Below are positions 1 through 6,449 of a DNA stretch of 13,833 bases, one piece after another. The DNA is from UBA4660 sp034408895 (GTDB taxonomy: Bacteria > Bacteroidota > Bacteroidia > Flavobacteriales_D > Sanyastnellaceae), in contig JAWXCI010000023.1 in the NCBI GenBank assembly GCA_034408895.1, positions 1-13,833 of the forward strand, read 5' to 3'. A program made the translations under genes and the position numbers. The number at the start of each line of letters is the position of its first letter. The first letter of the stretch is position 1. The notes beneath the pieces were generated by a model. That model ran no database searches and had not been told where the DNA came from. It saw nothing but the letters and a program-made list of their open reading frames with translations.

Positions 1-1
1 C

Positions 2-244
2 GGTGACGGAATAAATGATGTGTGGCTGGTGCAAGGCGCAAACATCCGCGAATTTGAGTTGTTGGTATTTAACCGCTGGGGTGATGTTGTTTTCCAGACA
101 ACCGATGTAACTACACCATGGATTGCTGACAACGATAGCGGAGAATACTTTGTGCCCAATGGTGTATATAACTACCTGGTTAAAGTGAAAGGATACGAAG
201 GAGACGCATTCAAGAAATCTGGGAGCGTGACGGTGTTGAGGTAA
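2..244 (+). CDS. 3' end of a T9SS type B (CHU_C / gliding motility-associated C-terminal) secreted protein
   Basis: The frame is open from the window edge (Gly-Asp-Gly-Ile-Asn-Asp-Val-Trp...) to TAA at 242-244, so this is the last 80 residues of a longer gene that begins outside the window. It matches the CHU_C / T9SS type B sorting domain: an opening DGxND-W, then 'LLVFNRWGDVVFQ', a central Trp-Ile-Ala-Asp with Gly, 'VPNGVYNYLVKV', and a final 'SGSVTVLR'. In this family the C-terminal domain directs the exported passenger through the outer membrane by the type IX system. The passenger's function cannot be told from this part. The GTG at 20 is an internal Val codon, not a start. Confidence 0.9.
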   Translation, partial: GDGINDVWLVQGANIREFELLVFNRWGDVVFQTTDVTTPWIADNDSGEYFVPNGVYNYLVKVKGYEGDAFKKSGSVTVLR

Positions 245-468
245 TTGACATCCCCATAAGGGAGCATACACTCTGGCCAGCCATTGACCGGGTTCTTGAC
301 ATTGTTAAAAGAACCGGTTGCACCGCATCACCCACCTCTACTTCAGGTCTTCCTTTTAACAAACTTCTAATAGTCCACTTGCCGCGGCTCAGCAATATCA
401 TGTGATCTCCTTGTGTGGTTATTGCCCATGCGTGCAACTATCTTCCCCGCTCATTTCAAAAAACACTT
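245..468. other. Gap with no confident gene; coding-like open stretches on both strands
   Basis: These 224 bp separate the CHU_C gene from the arylsulfotransferase-like gene. A minus-strand frame is open from about 437 (TTG) down to 210 and includes 'GDHMILLSRGKWTIRSLL' and 'GRPEVEVGDAVQP'. It runs into the antisense of the upstream gene and I recognise no family in it. The plus strand is also open from before 245 to a TGA near 403. I see no convincing terminator or promoter. The stretch could be a gene remnant or chance. Confidence 0.3.
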
Positions 469-2811
469 ATGAAACTCCCTATCACACTTGCTTTCATTTT
501 CTTGTGCATTGTTGCAGATGCTCAAACCTGTTTCAATCAACAACAGTTGTGCTTCCAGTTCATCTCGCCAAAACCCGGTTCTGCCATGCACCACATCAAT
601 AGCCGCATAGTGTTTAGGCATGGCGAATTGCTGGATATCTCCGGCATTGAGCAAAATGCATCACTGGTTTCAGTTCAGGGAATGCAAAGCGGATTGCATA
701 CTTGCAATGTGTGGCTGGCATCCGATGGCAAGACCATGCAGGTGGATCCCCTCACCGATTTTGCCTTGAATGAATTGGTCGAGGTGAACATTGGCGGATT
801 GCGGTTGTCTGCCAACAACGAACTGCTTGATGCCATCAGTTTTTCATTCACCACATCATCTCAAATGCCACCCTCCTATGGTCCTTTTCCAGTGGAAGAA
901 GAAGTGGAGGAAGGCGACCGCGACTATCCGAATATCACCGAACTGATAAATATCAACCCGGCACCAGGAAACATTTTTATGAACACCACAGGAATGGCAA
1001 AATTCAATGCCATACTAGACAGCGCTGGCGGTGGAGTGCCGCTTTGGTTCGAGGAAGGCGATGATACCGGCAACGATTTTAAGCCCAATGAAAATGGACT
1101 TATTACTTACTTCAACCGCATTCCGCAAACGTGGTCGGTAATGAATGAATTTACCCAGCTGGTGGATATACTTGAAATGCTCAACGGCTATTTATGCGAT
1201 GATCACGAGTGCATGTACTATCCCGATGGCCATTATTATTTGCAGTGTTATGACCACCAGTTTTACGACATGAGTCAGTGGGTACCGGGCGGCAACCCGG
1301 CAGCCGATGTAACAGGATACGTGTGGCAGGAAATAGATGAAAACGATGACCTCATTATGCAATGGCGCACATGGGACTATTTTGAACCAACAGAAAACGA
1401 ACACCTTGACCTCACCGGGTATGATCTAGACCTGTGGCACGGCAACTCCATTGAGCGTGATGCCGAGGGCAACATCCACATTTCATTTCGCAACATTGAT
1501 GAAATCACAAAAATTGATGGTCAGACCGGGGACATTATTTGGAGATTGGGCAATGGCATCATGAACCAGTTCAGCTTTTTAAACGATGATGGTTTTACTT
1601 TCCAGCATGATGCCCGCAAATTGGACAATGGTCATTTTACGGTTTACAACAATGGCAATTACAACAATCCACAGCGTTCAAGTTGCGTGGAATACGAGGT
1701 GAATGAAAACACAATGACCGTAAACAAAGTTTGGGAATACACCCATCCCGAAAATCTTTTTGCACCCAGCATGGGTGGATGCCGCAGACTCGATGGTGGA
1801 CACACCTTTATCAATTGGGGAAACGTGGTGAATGACGACTGGGGAGCGCGAGTTACTGAGGTAGACGAGAACTCAACCATTGTTCTCGAGTATGGATTTG
1901 ATTTCGGATACAATACTTACCGTGCATTCAAAGACGAATGGTTCTTCGATGATTCCGTGATTGGATGCACCGACCCTGCTGCCATCAACTTCAATCCCAA
2001 TGCACCCATCATCAATGATGTATTCTGCCAGTATGATGAAGATAATGATGGCTTCTCCCCTGAGATGGGAGATTGTGATGATGGAAACAATGAATTATTT
2101 CCAGGTGCCGAAGAAATTATCAATGATGGTATTGACCAGGATTGTGATGGTGAAGACCTCATTGTTGAAGTAGTTGATATTGACGAAGATGGTTTTGACA
2201 ACCTTACCGATTGCAACGATGCGGATGATTCCATTTATCCGGGAGCAGAAGAAATTCCCTACGATGCTATTGACCAGGATTGCACCGATGGTGATCTGGT
2301 GGATGTGGATAACGATGGAGTGAACGGACCCGATGATGATTGCAACGACACCGATGATTCTATTTATCCAGGCGCAGAAGAAATTCCTTACGATGCCATT
2401 GATCAGGATTGCACCGATGGTGATCTGGTGGATGTGGACAATGATGGCTTCAGTGGAATAGATGAAGATTGTAACGACTTGGAAGAATCTATATACCCTG
2501 GCGCAATTGAAATTGCCAATGATGGTATTGACCAGGATTGCATAGGAGGCGATTTAATAATAGGTGTAGATGAAAGTGCAGCATCATTTATCACGCTCTA
2601 TCCCCTACCCGCCCACCATAGCTTTTACATAACCTCACCCATTGAAGTAGCAACACTCGATTTGCTGGATGCAGGTGGAAAACTAATTCTGACCATTCAG
2701 CATTTCCATAGCACTGAAATAAACTGTGCGCAATGGTCCAGCGGCACTTATCATCTTTCTTTTGAATTGCAGACAGGAGAGAAATTTCAGAAAGTATTGC
2801 TGGTGAAATGA
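469..2811 (+). CDS. Secreted arylsulfotransferase (ASST)-family protein with four MopE-type repeats and a T9SS type A sorting domain
   Basis: ATG at 469 is preferred over the upstream in-frame GTG at 415 because it gives a clean signal peptide (MKLPITLAFIFLCIVADAQT) and a 780-residue product. An Ig-like/SbsA-type domain follows at about 40-130. The ASST core lies at about 160-490: 'LWHGNSI' (H324), 'SFRN', 'KIDGQTGDIIWRLG', 'FQHDARKLDNGHF' (H380) and 'YNNGN' (N394). In ASST enzymes the paired His/Arg/Asn positions transfer sulfate between phenolic compounds. Whether this protein is active is inferred, because I could not place the catalytic sulfo-histidine with certainty. Residues about 499-521 carry a GCTDPAAINFNPNA motif, a common Bacteroidota linker module. 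Four Asp/Cys-rich MopE-like repeats span about 523-697. The last 80 residues or so ('ITLYPLPAHHSFYI' ... 'FQKVLLVK') are a T9SS type A sorting domain, so the protein is probably secreted or surface-anchored. Confidence 0.87.
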   Translation: MKLPITLAFIFLCIVADAQTCFNQQQLCFQFISPKPGSAMHHINSRIVFRHGELLDISGIEQNASLVSVQGMQSGLHTCNVWLASDGKTMQVDPLTDFALNELVEVNIGGLRLSANNELLDAISFSFTTSSQMPPSYGPFPVEEEVEEGDRDYPNITELININPAPGNIFMNTTGMAKFNAILDSAGGGVPLWFEEGDDTGNDFKPNENGLITYFNRIPQTWSVMNEFTQLVDILEMLNGYLCDDHECMYYPDGHYYLQCYDHQFYDMSQWVPGGNPAADVTGYVWQEIDENDDLIMQWRTWDYFEPTENEHLDLTGYDLDLWHGNSIERDAEGNIHISFRNIDEITKIDGQTGDIIWRLGNGIMNQFSFLNDDGFTFQHDARKLDNGHFTVYNNGNYNNPQRSSCVEYEVNENTMTVNKVWEYTHPENLFAPSMGGCRRLDGGHTFINWGNVVNDDWGARVTEVDENSTIVLEYGFDFGYNTYRAFKDEWFFDDSVIGCTDPAAINFNPNAPIINDVFCQYDEDNDGFSPEMGDCDDGNNELFPGAEEIINDGIDQDCDGEDLIVEVVDIDEDGFDNLTDCNDADDSIYPGAEEIPYDAIDQDCTDGDLVDVDNDGVNGPDDDCNDTDDSIYPGAEEIPYDAIDQDCTDGDLVDVDNDGFSGIDEDCNDLEESIYPGAIEIANDGIDQDCIGGDLIIGVDESAASFITLYPLPAHHSFYITSPIEVATLDLLDAGGKLILTIQHFHSTEINCAQWSSGTYHLSFELQTGEKFQKVLLVK
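2035..2559 (+). repeat. Four tandem MopE-like (putative metal-binding) repeats inside the ASST-family gene
   Basis: Each unit encodes the pattern D-x-D-x-DG ... DC-(N/D)-D ... (F/Y)PGA-x-EI ... (G/A)-IDQDC-x-G-DL. The Cys codons that open the DC-(N/D)-D element are at about 2074, 2212, 2341 and 2470. Spacing is therefore 138, 129 and 129 bp (46, 43 and 43 residues). Units 2 and 3 are nearly identical at DNA level around 2230-2310 and 2360-2440, and share 'YPGAEEIPYDAIDQDC'. This is the Cu-binding_MopE / putative metal-binding motif family. Ca2+ is also plausible given the DxDxDG loops. Metal identity is not visible in the sequence. Confidence 0.85.
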
Positions 2812-2871
2812 GTCCGTGAGGCTAATCGTGGTGGGAATAGATTCAATTACTTCAATTGACTTCTTTTCACA

Positions 2872-3021
2872 AGTCCGGGAGGGACGGGCTTTTGGTAACA
2901 ACAACATCACATCCTCTCTTCAGCCGTGCACACTGTACATCGTGTTAAGATGACTATGGCTCGCTCGGCTACATCTAATGGCTGTAATCCATCATTACCA
3001 AAAGACCGTCCCTTCGGGACT
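2872..3021. repeat. 27-bp imperfect inverted repeat flanking the start of the recombinase remnant
   Basis: The left arm is 2872-2898 (agtccgggagggacgg...). The right arm is 2995-3021 (ttaccaaaagaccgtccc...). The reverse complement of the left arm matches the right arm at 24 of 27 positions, with 96 bp between arms. The right arm lies inside the recombinase remnant reading frame. It could be the ends of a small decayed element, or a long-range hairpin after the ASST gene. No target-site duplication was identified. Confidence 0.6.
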
Positions 3022-3229
3022 GCAAACAATGACAGACCATTTTACAACACATACTATGCGTAGAACGGGGATTACAACCATGTTGCGGCTTGGAATGCCC
3101 GAACAGGCAGTTCGAAAAATATCAGGGCATACAGCCCACAGCAAGGAGTTCTTCAAGTATGTTGCGTTCTCTCAGATATAGTTAGACTCGGAGACAGATA
3201 AAGTGTTTGAACGCTTGGCAGAAATGGCG
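2978..3229 (+). pseudogene. Tyrosine recombinase/integrase C-terminal remnant with an in-frame amber codon
   Basis: The frame encodes the end of a Bacteroidota phage-type integrase catalytic domain. 'HTMRRTGITTMLRLGMPEQ' supplies the HxxR box (His codon 3050, Arg 3059). 'AVRKISGH' supplies the second conserved His (3128). 'KEFFKYVAFSQI' supplies the candidate nucleophile Tyr (3158). A TAG at 3179-3181 interrupts the frame, but family-like sequence continues in the same frame as 'LDSETDKVFERLAEMA' to about 3229. A stop at 2951 blocks the frame upstream, so the N-terminal DNA-binding domain and the first catalytic Arg are missing. It cannot be a working recombinase. The first part (2978-3030, 'YQKTVPSGLQ') overlaps an inverted-repeat arm and may not be original integrase sequence. 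Confidence 0.7.
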
Positions 3230-3468
3230 CTTCCGGTAATCTCATTATCCCCCTCCTGGCCTTGGAAACCGTAGCGGTAATCCCCTGCTGAAACGCGCCA
3301 CGGCATCCCCATCCCGAAGGGATAGTAGCTTTCCATATTTGTTAATGCTTCCCAGTGCACCAGCTTTGAAATTTTATTCAAAAGTAGGGGGCTTTGACCA
3401 TAGGCCTTATGCCATTTCTGCCAAGCGTCCTTGCTCATGGGTTCGTTGCTCAGTGCGTAACCCGACAT
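3230..3468 (-). pseudogene. RHS repeat-associated core fragment
   Basis: Read on the minus strand, about 3333 down to 3230 encodes 'SYYPFGMGMPWR' and 'YRYGFQGQEGDNEITGS', the hallmark of the Bacteroidota RHS repeat-associated core domain. Intact RHS proteins are very large cell-surface or toxin-delivery polypeptides in which this core is followed by a variable C-terminal toxin. Here only about 35 residues of core remain. At its 3' end the frame runs straight into antisense of the recombinase remnant and stops at 3172. The preceding segment (3468-3334, with 'DAWQKWHKAYG') does not resemble RHS and is unassigned. It is open further upstream to about 3560 without a recognisable start. Confidence 0.68.
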
Positions 3469-3690
3469 GCGCTTAAGTTGCTTATTGAAATACGAAATGC
3501 TGGATTGAGGTAATAGAGTTGCCTGCTTGCGATGGCAAGTTCTCAGTGGGAGTAATTAGGGCGACTTCAAATTTTACATTCGGATTGCTTATCTACTTTT
3601 CACACCACCCGTAGATATTGAAATAGACCATATATTTCATTCAACAATTCACATGCAAAATTCGGCCTCCAGAGGCTCTAGAGTACTTCA
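3469..3690. other. Gap with no recognised gene
   Basis: This stretch lies between the RHS fragment and the minus-strand terminator. The minus frame leading into the RHS fragment stays open through about 3469-3560 (including 'SISYFNKQLKRMSGYAL'), but shows no start or family. The rest, about 3560-3690, is AT-rich with scattered stops in the frames I read. I see no repeat or promoter here. Confidence 0.4.
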
Positions 3691-3727
3691 CGAAAGAAAG
3701 TGCCGCCACCAATCAAGGCAGCGGCAC
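3691..3727 (-). terminator. Intrinsic terminator for the minus-strand HTH unit
   Basis: On the minus strand, GTGCCGC (3727-3721) and GCGGCAC (3706-3700) form a perfect 7-bp GC-rich stem around a 14-nt loop, followed directly by TTTCTTTC (3699-3692). This is a classic rho-independent arrangement. It sits 10 bp after a TAG that ends an open minus-strand segment (3738), so it probably ends the transcript that starts at or above the HTH gene. Confidence 0.55.
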
Positions 3728-3737
3728 CAGCGTGACA

Positions 3738-3836
3738 CTACTCCTTAGCATTGGGCTTATCTCTGGCGAGTTGCTCCTCAGCGTTGCTTACGTCAGTTTC
3801 AGCAAACAACGCAAAACTCAAATAAGAAATCCATAT
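3738..3836 (-). other. Open minus-strand segment, possible end of a degenerate gene
   Basis: Between TAA (3837-3839) and TAG (3738-3740) the minus frame encodes 'ISYLSFALFAETDVSNAEEQ' and then a hydrophilic end 'LARDKPNAKE'. No ATG is present; a TTG is possible at about 3820. The codon boundaries coincide with a plus-strand open frame encoding a hydrophobic stretch, so only one of the two is likely to be real. The terminator just downstream on the minus strand favours the minus reading. No family is recognised. Confidence 0.25.
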
Positions 3837-3869
3837 TTACAACTTGCCAAAATCGCAGCCTGTTAAACA

Positions 3870-3995
3870 TCATTGCGCATAGACGCGTTTTACCTGCCAC
3901 TGCCAAGCTCTGAAATCCGCATTGAAACGTTTTGAAGCGGATTGATACAGACACTCCATTTCATCTGTCCATGTTTCTTTCACATCCATGTGCAT
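3870..3995 (-). CDS. Possible 41-residue small protein, unknown
   Basis: ATG at 3995 opens a frame ending in TGA at 3870-3872. It reads 'MHMDVKETWTDEMECLYQS' and ends 'RAWQWQVKRVYAQ'. The rich Trp/Tyr/charged composition looks like real protein rather than chance. The same frame is open a little further upstream (to about 4060) without a start, so this could instead be the 3' end of a frameshifted larger gene that began in the 4006-4191 frame. The stop overlaps a further ATG (ATGA at 3873). Function unknown. Confidence 0.35.
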   Translation of the reverse strand: MHMDVKETWTDEMECLYQSASKRFNADFRAWQWQVKRVYAQ

Positions 3996-4005
3996 CGATG
4001 CGCAT

Positions 4006-4191
4006 TTATTCGGATTGATCCAGTTCTGAACTCGAGAAGAGTGGCATAGACTCGTGAGAAATCAAAATGAGTTCGGGTAATACGAACGAGAAATTTGTGC
4101 GGCTTGTAAAATTGCGAGTGTGAGCTGCGGTGACAACCCTCACAAACAGGGAAATGATGTGTTCGCGTATGTCATATTCGCCTGAGTTCAT
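4006..4191 (-). CDS. Possible 61-residue small protein overlapping the HTH gene, unknown
   Basis: The ATG overlaps the HTH gene's stop as ATGA (4188-4191), the arrangement expected for translational coupling. The product begins 'MNSGEYDIREHIISLFVRVV' and is Ser-rich toward the end. It matches nothing I recognise. Its final portion overlaps, in another frame, the segment that leads into the 3870-3995 reading frame, so a frameshift that split one gene into two is a real alternative. It could also be chance. Confidence 0.3.
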   Translation of the reverse strand: MNSGEYDIREHIISLFVRVVTAAHTRNFTSRTNFSFVLPELILISHESMPLFSSSELDQSE

Positions 4192-4481
4192 TTTTCCAGT
4201 TGTTGCAATTGGATTTTAAGAATGTCTACTTTTCTGAAATAAGTTCTTCTGCCAACTTTGAATGGAACTGGTAGAATCGAACGCTTTATCCATTTATGCA
4301 AGGTGGTGAACGTGATGCCGAAATGTTCGATCACTTGCCGCCTGGACCAGAGTTCCTCTTCGTTACTTGAGTCCTGAACACTCAGTTGTGGCAGCATTCC
4401 TTTGATGATGATTTTCAACTCTTCGGCAAGTATTCGCCTGAATTCTTCCTCGGTCAAATGAAACAGATATCTTGGATTCAC
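4188..4481 (-). CDS. Helix-turn-helix DNA-binding protein (excisionase/MerR-like, HTH_17 type)
   Basis: A 97-residue product with GTG as the apparent start at 4479-4481. The N-terminal half ('FHLTEEEFRRILAEELKII') looks like an amphipathic, possibly dimerising helix. The C-terminal half is a winged HTH of the excisionase type: 'LWSRRQVIEHFGITFTTLHK' followed by 'WIKRSILPVPFKVGRRTYFR' and 'KVDILKIQLQQLEK'. Small proteins of this layout are very common in Bacteroidota mobile and accessory regions, where they act as recombination directionality factors or local regulators. The nearby recombinase remnant fits that, but a partner is not proven. The length is normal for the family and no damage is visible. 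Confidence 0.8.
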   Translation of the reverse strand: MNPRYLFHLTEEEFRRILAEELKIIIKGMLPQLSVQDSSNEEELWSRRQVIEHFGITFTTLHKWIKRSILPVPFKVGRRTYFRKVDILKIQLQQLEK

Positions 4482-4758
4482 ACCGCAACGAGAGTACTCT
4501 GACTAAAAATCAAACATATAAGGTTGTTCGCGCGGCCTCCCTCCAGGACTTGTGATTTAGAATTACATTTTGGGATTGGGTTTGAATGTCAAATTCTGAA
4601 GGAGGTCTGTTCAACGCTTTGTGTCTTCTTTGCTCCAGGTTGAAACTCTTCTCGCAATAATCCTCTTTGCACTTCGTTTCCCTTTTTGTCCGCGGCTTAA
4701 ACCACCGCTGGCAATCAATTAACCTGCAAGTAATAACCGACTAAATCCTAAAAGGAAA
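4482..4758. other. Divergent intergenic region between the HTH gene and the lipoprotein gene
   Basis: No gene is seen. It must hold promoters for the minus-strand HTH gene and the plus-strand lipoprotein gene. TTTG-containing tracts occur at about 4615-4735, but none gives a clean Bacteroidota TAnnTTTG -7 element with a well-spaced TTG. An AAAAGGAAA tract just before the ATG at 4759 supports that start. Confidence 0.4.
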
Positions 4759-6357
4759 ATGAAAACAAACCATCATTTGTTGTGTTTTGCTACCCTGTGT
4801 TCCTTTCTTTTTTGTGCGTGCGATGATGCGGATTCACCATCATCCATGAATGCTTCTTCCGGTGTGCCCAATGAAATGTTGGCAGCCATGACCGATGCAT
4901 CTGCTGAGCCTATTGCATATAAGAGGACAACTGATTTCAAGTTGAATGATCAGGCAATAACAGGTCTTGTTGATATTTACTACCGGTGGAATGACGAACC
5001 GCAGACATTCACTATCAATCCGAAAACAGAGACAGCAGTGCATGCTAAAGAAGGCACTGAGTTTCGCTTTCCTCCGGACATTTTTGTTTATCCCGATGGA
5101 AGAACTCCGAAAGATGAAATTACCATCACGGTGAAAGAGTTTTACTCCGATGCTGATTTCATAAAGGCCAACTTGACCACCACAAGCAACGGCAGCCTGA
5201 TTGAAAGTGCAGGCACGGTGTACGTGGAAGCATGGAGTGATGGAAAGAAACTGGAACTGCGCCCTGCCAAATCTTTCCGCGTAATGTTCCCGCGTGATGA
5301 CAGATACAACATGCAAATTTTCTATGGCACCCGCGATAAACAAGGACTGGTGAACTGGAAAGTGGAAGACCAAATTGAAAGTAGAGAAGAGGATGTTGAT
5401 GAAACCAGTTGGGAAGACGGTGATGGCGAGTGGAGTTCGTTGTTCGGTGAAAATTCATTCATGTATGTGGATGAAGATACCGGTGAGGAAATCATTGTGA
5501 CCACCAGTGATAATGGAGCATACTCTCCGCTTGTGAAAGCCGGTGAATGTTTCATCTCACTCAATGAATCAAAGTTGCTCAGCGGATGGAAGTACAACAC
5601 GAAGGGCTACGCCTGGAAGTTGGACGAAAACAACCAGACCCTCAGCAATTATTTTCTCAGCACGTTTAATCCATCAGAGAAGATGATTGATGACTTCTGC
5701 ATACTTGGTCTTGAGAGCCAGGTCATCTTTTCATTGGACAAGAAGGGAAGCATCCGTGATTGGTATTTCGGTAAGAAGAGCACTCCTGAGTACGACTCGC
5801 TCATCACACAGTTTGTACGCGGCATCCCCAAACTTGATTTGGATGAACTGGTTGGTGGGTACAACACCAGCAACAAATGCCAGATTACAATTGGTAAAGC
5901 GAAAGTGGTTACAAGAGAGGAATGGGCTAAACAATTCCGTGCGCGTAACACAGATAAAGAAAATCCCGGACAACCGCTGGCCGCCATTAAAAAGGAGGAC
6001 CTGGACCACTATGTGTTCAATTCGTCACAACTTGGTTGGATCAATTGCGATCGATTTACCACTGAAGAAAAACTGATTGACTTCGTGGTGCAGAACGATT
6101 GGGGCGGAGATGCCACAGTGAACCTTGTGTTCGAGGATATGAATTCTATACTACAGGGATACAACGAAGGTTCACGAATAGTATTTAAGGATGTGCCCGC
6201 TGATAAAAAAGTGAAAGTGTTGGGCATCGCGTGCAGCAATTCAAAACCGTACATGACCAGTATGAATACCACGACAAGCGAAGAAATTTTCGACCTTAAG
6301 GGTTACAAGGAATTCACATTCGCTCAACTGGATGCCGAACTAGAAAAGTTGAATTGA
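4759..6357 (+). CDS. Lipoprotein of unknown function
   Basis: A 532-residue product. The N-terminus has a basic/hydrophobic lipoprotein signal (MKTNHHLLCFATLCSFLFCA) with the probable lipidated Cys at 21, followed by Asp-Asp-Ala-Asp. Acidic residues just after the Cys resemble lipoprotein export signals used by Bacteroidota for surface display, so a surface location is possible. Residues about 55-215 form a beta-rich region seen in other Bacteroidota surface proteins: 'GTEFRFPPDIFVYPDGR', then 'LIESAGTVYVEAW', 'LRPAKSFRVMFP' and 'MQIFYGTRDKQGLVNWKVED'. This resembles a ZU5-like module. An acidic linker follows (about 208-230, 'EEDVDETSWEDGDGEW'). The C-terminal half (about 260-530) is unassigned. 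No enzyme motif or T9SS tail is visible. The gene appears monocistronic and is followed by hairpins. Confidence 0.8.
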   Translation: MKTNHHLLCFATLCSFLFCACDDADSPSSMNASSGVPNEMLAAMTDASAEPIAYKRTTDFKLNDQAITGLVDIYYRWNDEPQTFTINPKTETAVHAKEGTEFRFPPDIFVYPDGRTPKDEITITVKEFYSDADFIKANLTTTSNGSLIESAGTVYVEAWSDGKKLELRPAKSFRVMFPRDDRYNMQIFYGTRDKQGLVNWKVEDQIESREEDVDETSWEDGDGEWSSLFGENSFMYVDEDTGEEIIVTTSDNGAYSPLVKAGECFISLNESKLLSGWKYNTKGYAWKLDENNQTLSNYFLSTFNPSEKMIDDFCILGLESQVIFSLDKKGSIRDWYFGKKSTPEYDSLITQFVRGIPKLDLDELVGGYNTSNKCQITIGKAKVVTREEWAKQFRARNTDKENPGQPLAAIKKEDLDHYVFNSSQLGWINCDRFTTEEKLIDFVVQNDWGGDATVNLVFEDMNSILQGYNEGSRIVFKDVPADKKVKVLGIACSNSKPYMTSMNTTTSEEIFDLKGYKEFTFAQLDAELEKLN

Positions 6358-6382
6358 AGTACAAATTGATAGTGCATTAAGC

Positions 6383-6426
6383 AGCGCAAAGCATCTGTCA
6401 ACAATTAGTTGAAGTTGTTTTGCGCT
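6383..6426 (+). terminator. Hairpin after the lipoprotein gene
   Basis: AGCGCAAA (6383-6390) pairs perfectly with TTTGCGCT (6419-6426). Inside the loop CAAC (6399-6402) pairs with GTTG (6408-6411). It starts 26 bp after the lipoprotein stop. The following sequence is TCTCCTTAAAAGGA rather than a uniform T run, so it is only a moderate candidate for a rho-independent terminator. It may instead stabilise the mRNA end. Confidence 0.4.
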
Positions 6427-6449
6427 TCTCCTTAAAAGGATTACTACAA

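Noticed and set aside
415..468. Upstream GTG start for the ASST-family gene
   Set aside because: It would put 18 residues before a clean signal peptide that begins at ATG 469.
3179..3740. Amber codon reassignment, suggested by TAG stops within coding-like stretches
   Set aside because: The TAGs occur only in truncated, decayed sequence. Intact genes in the window use TAA and TGA with no sign of TAG read as sense.
3633..3866. Plus-strand hydrophobic frame ('SVTLLLSIGLISGELLLSV')
   Set aside because: It shares codon boundaries with a hydrophilic minus-strand frame, so the hydrophobicity is the expected mirror image. The minus strand has the terminator.
4840..5373. Minus-strand frame of 177 codons
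   Set aside because: It lies fully antisense to the well-supported lipoprotein gene, has no family signature and is rich in Cys/His as expected from an antisense reading.
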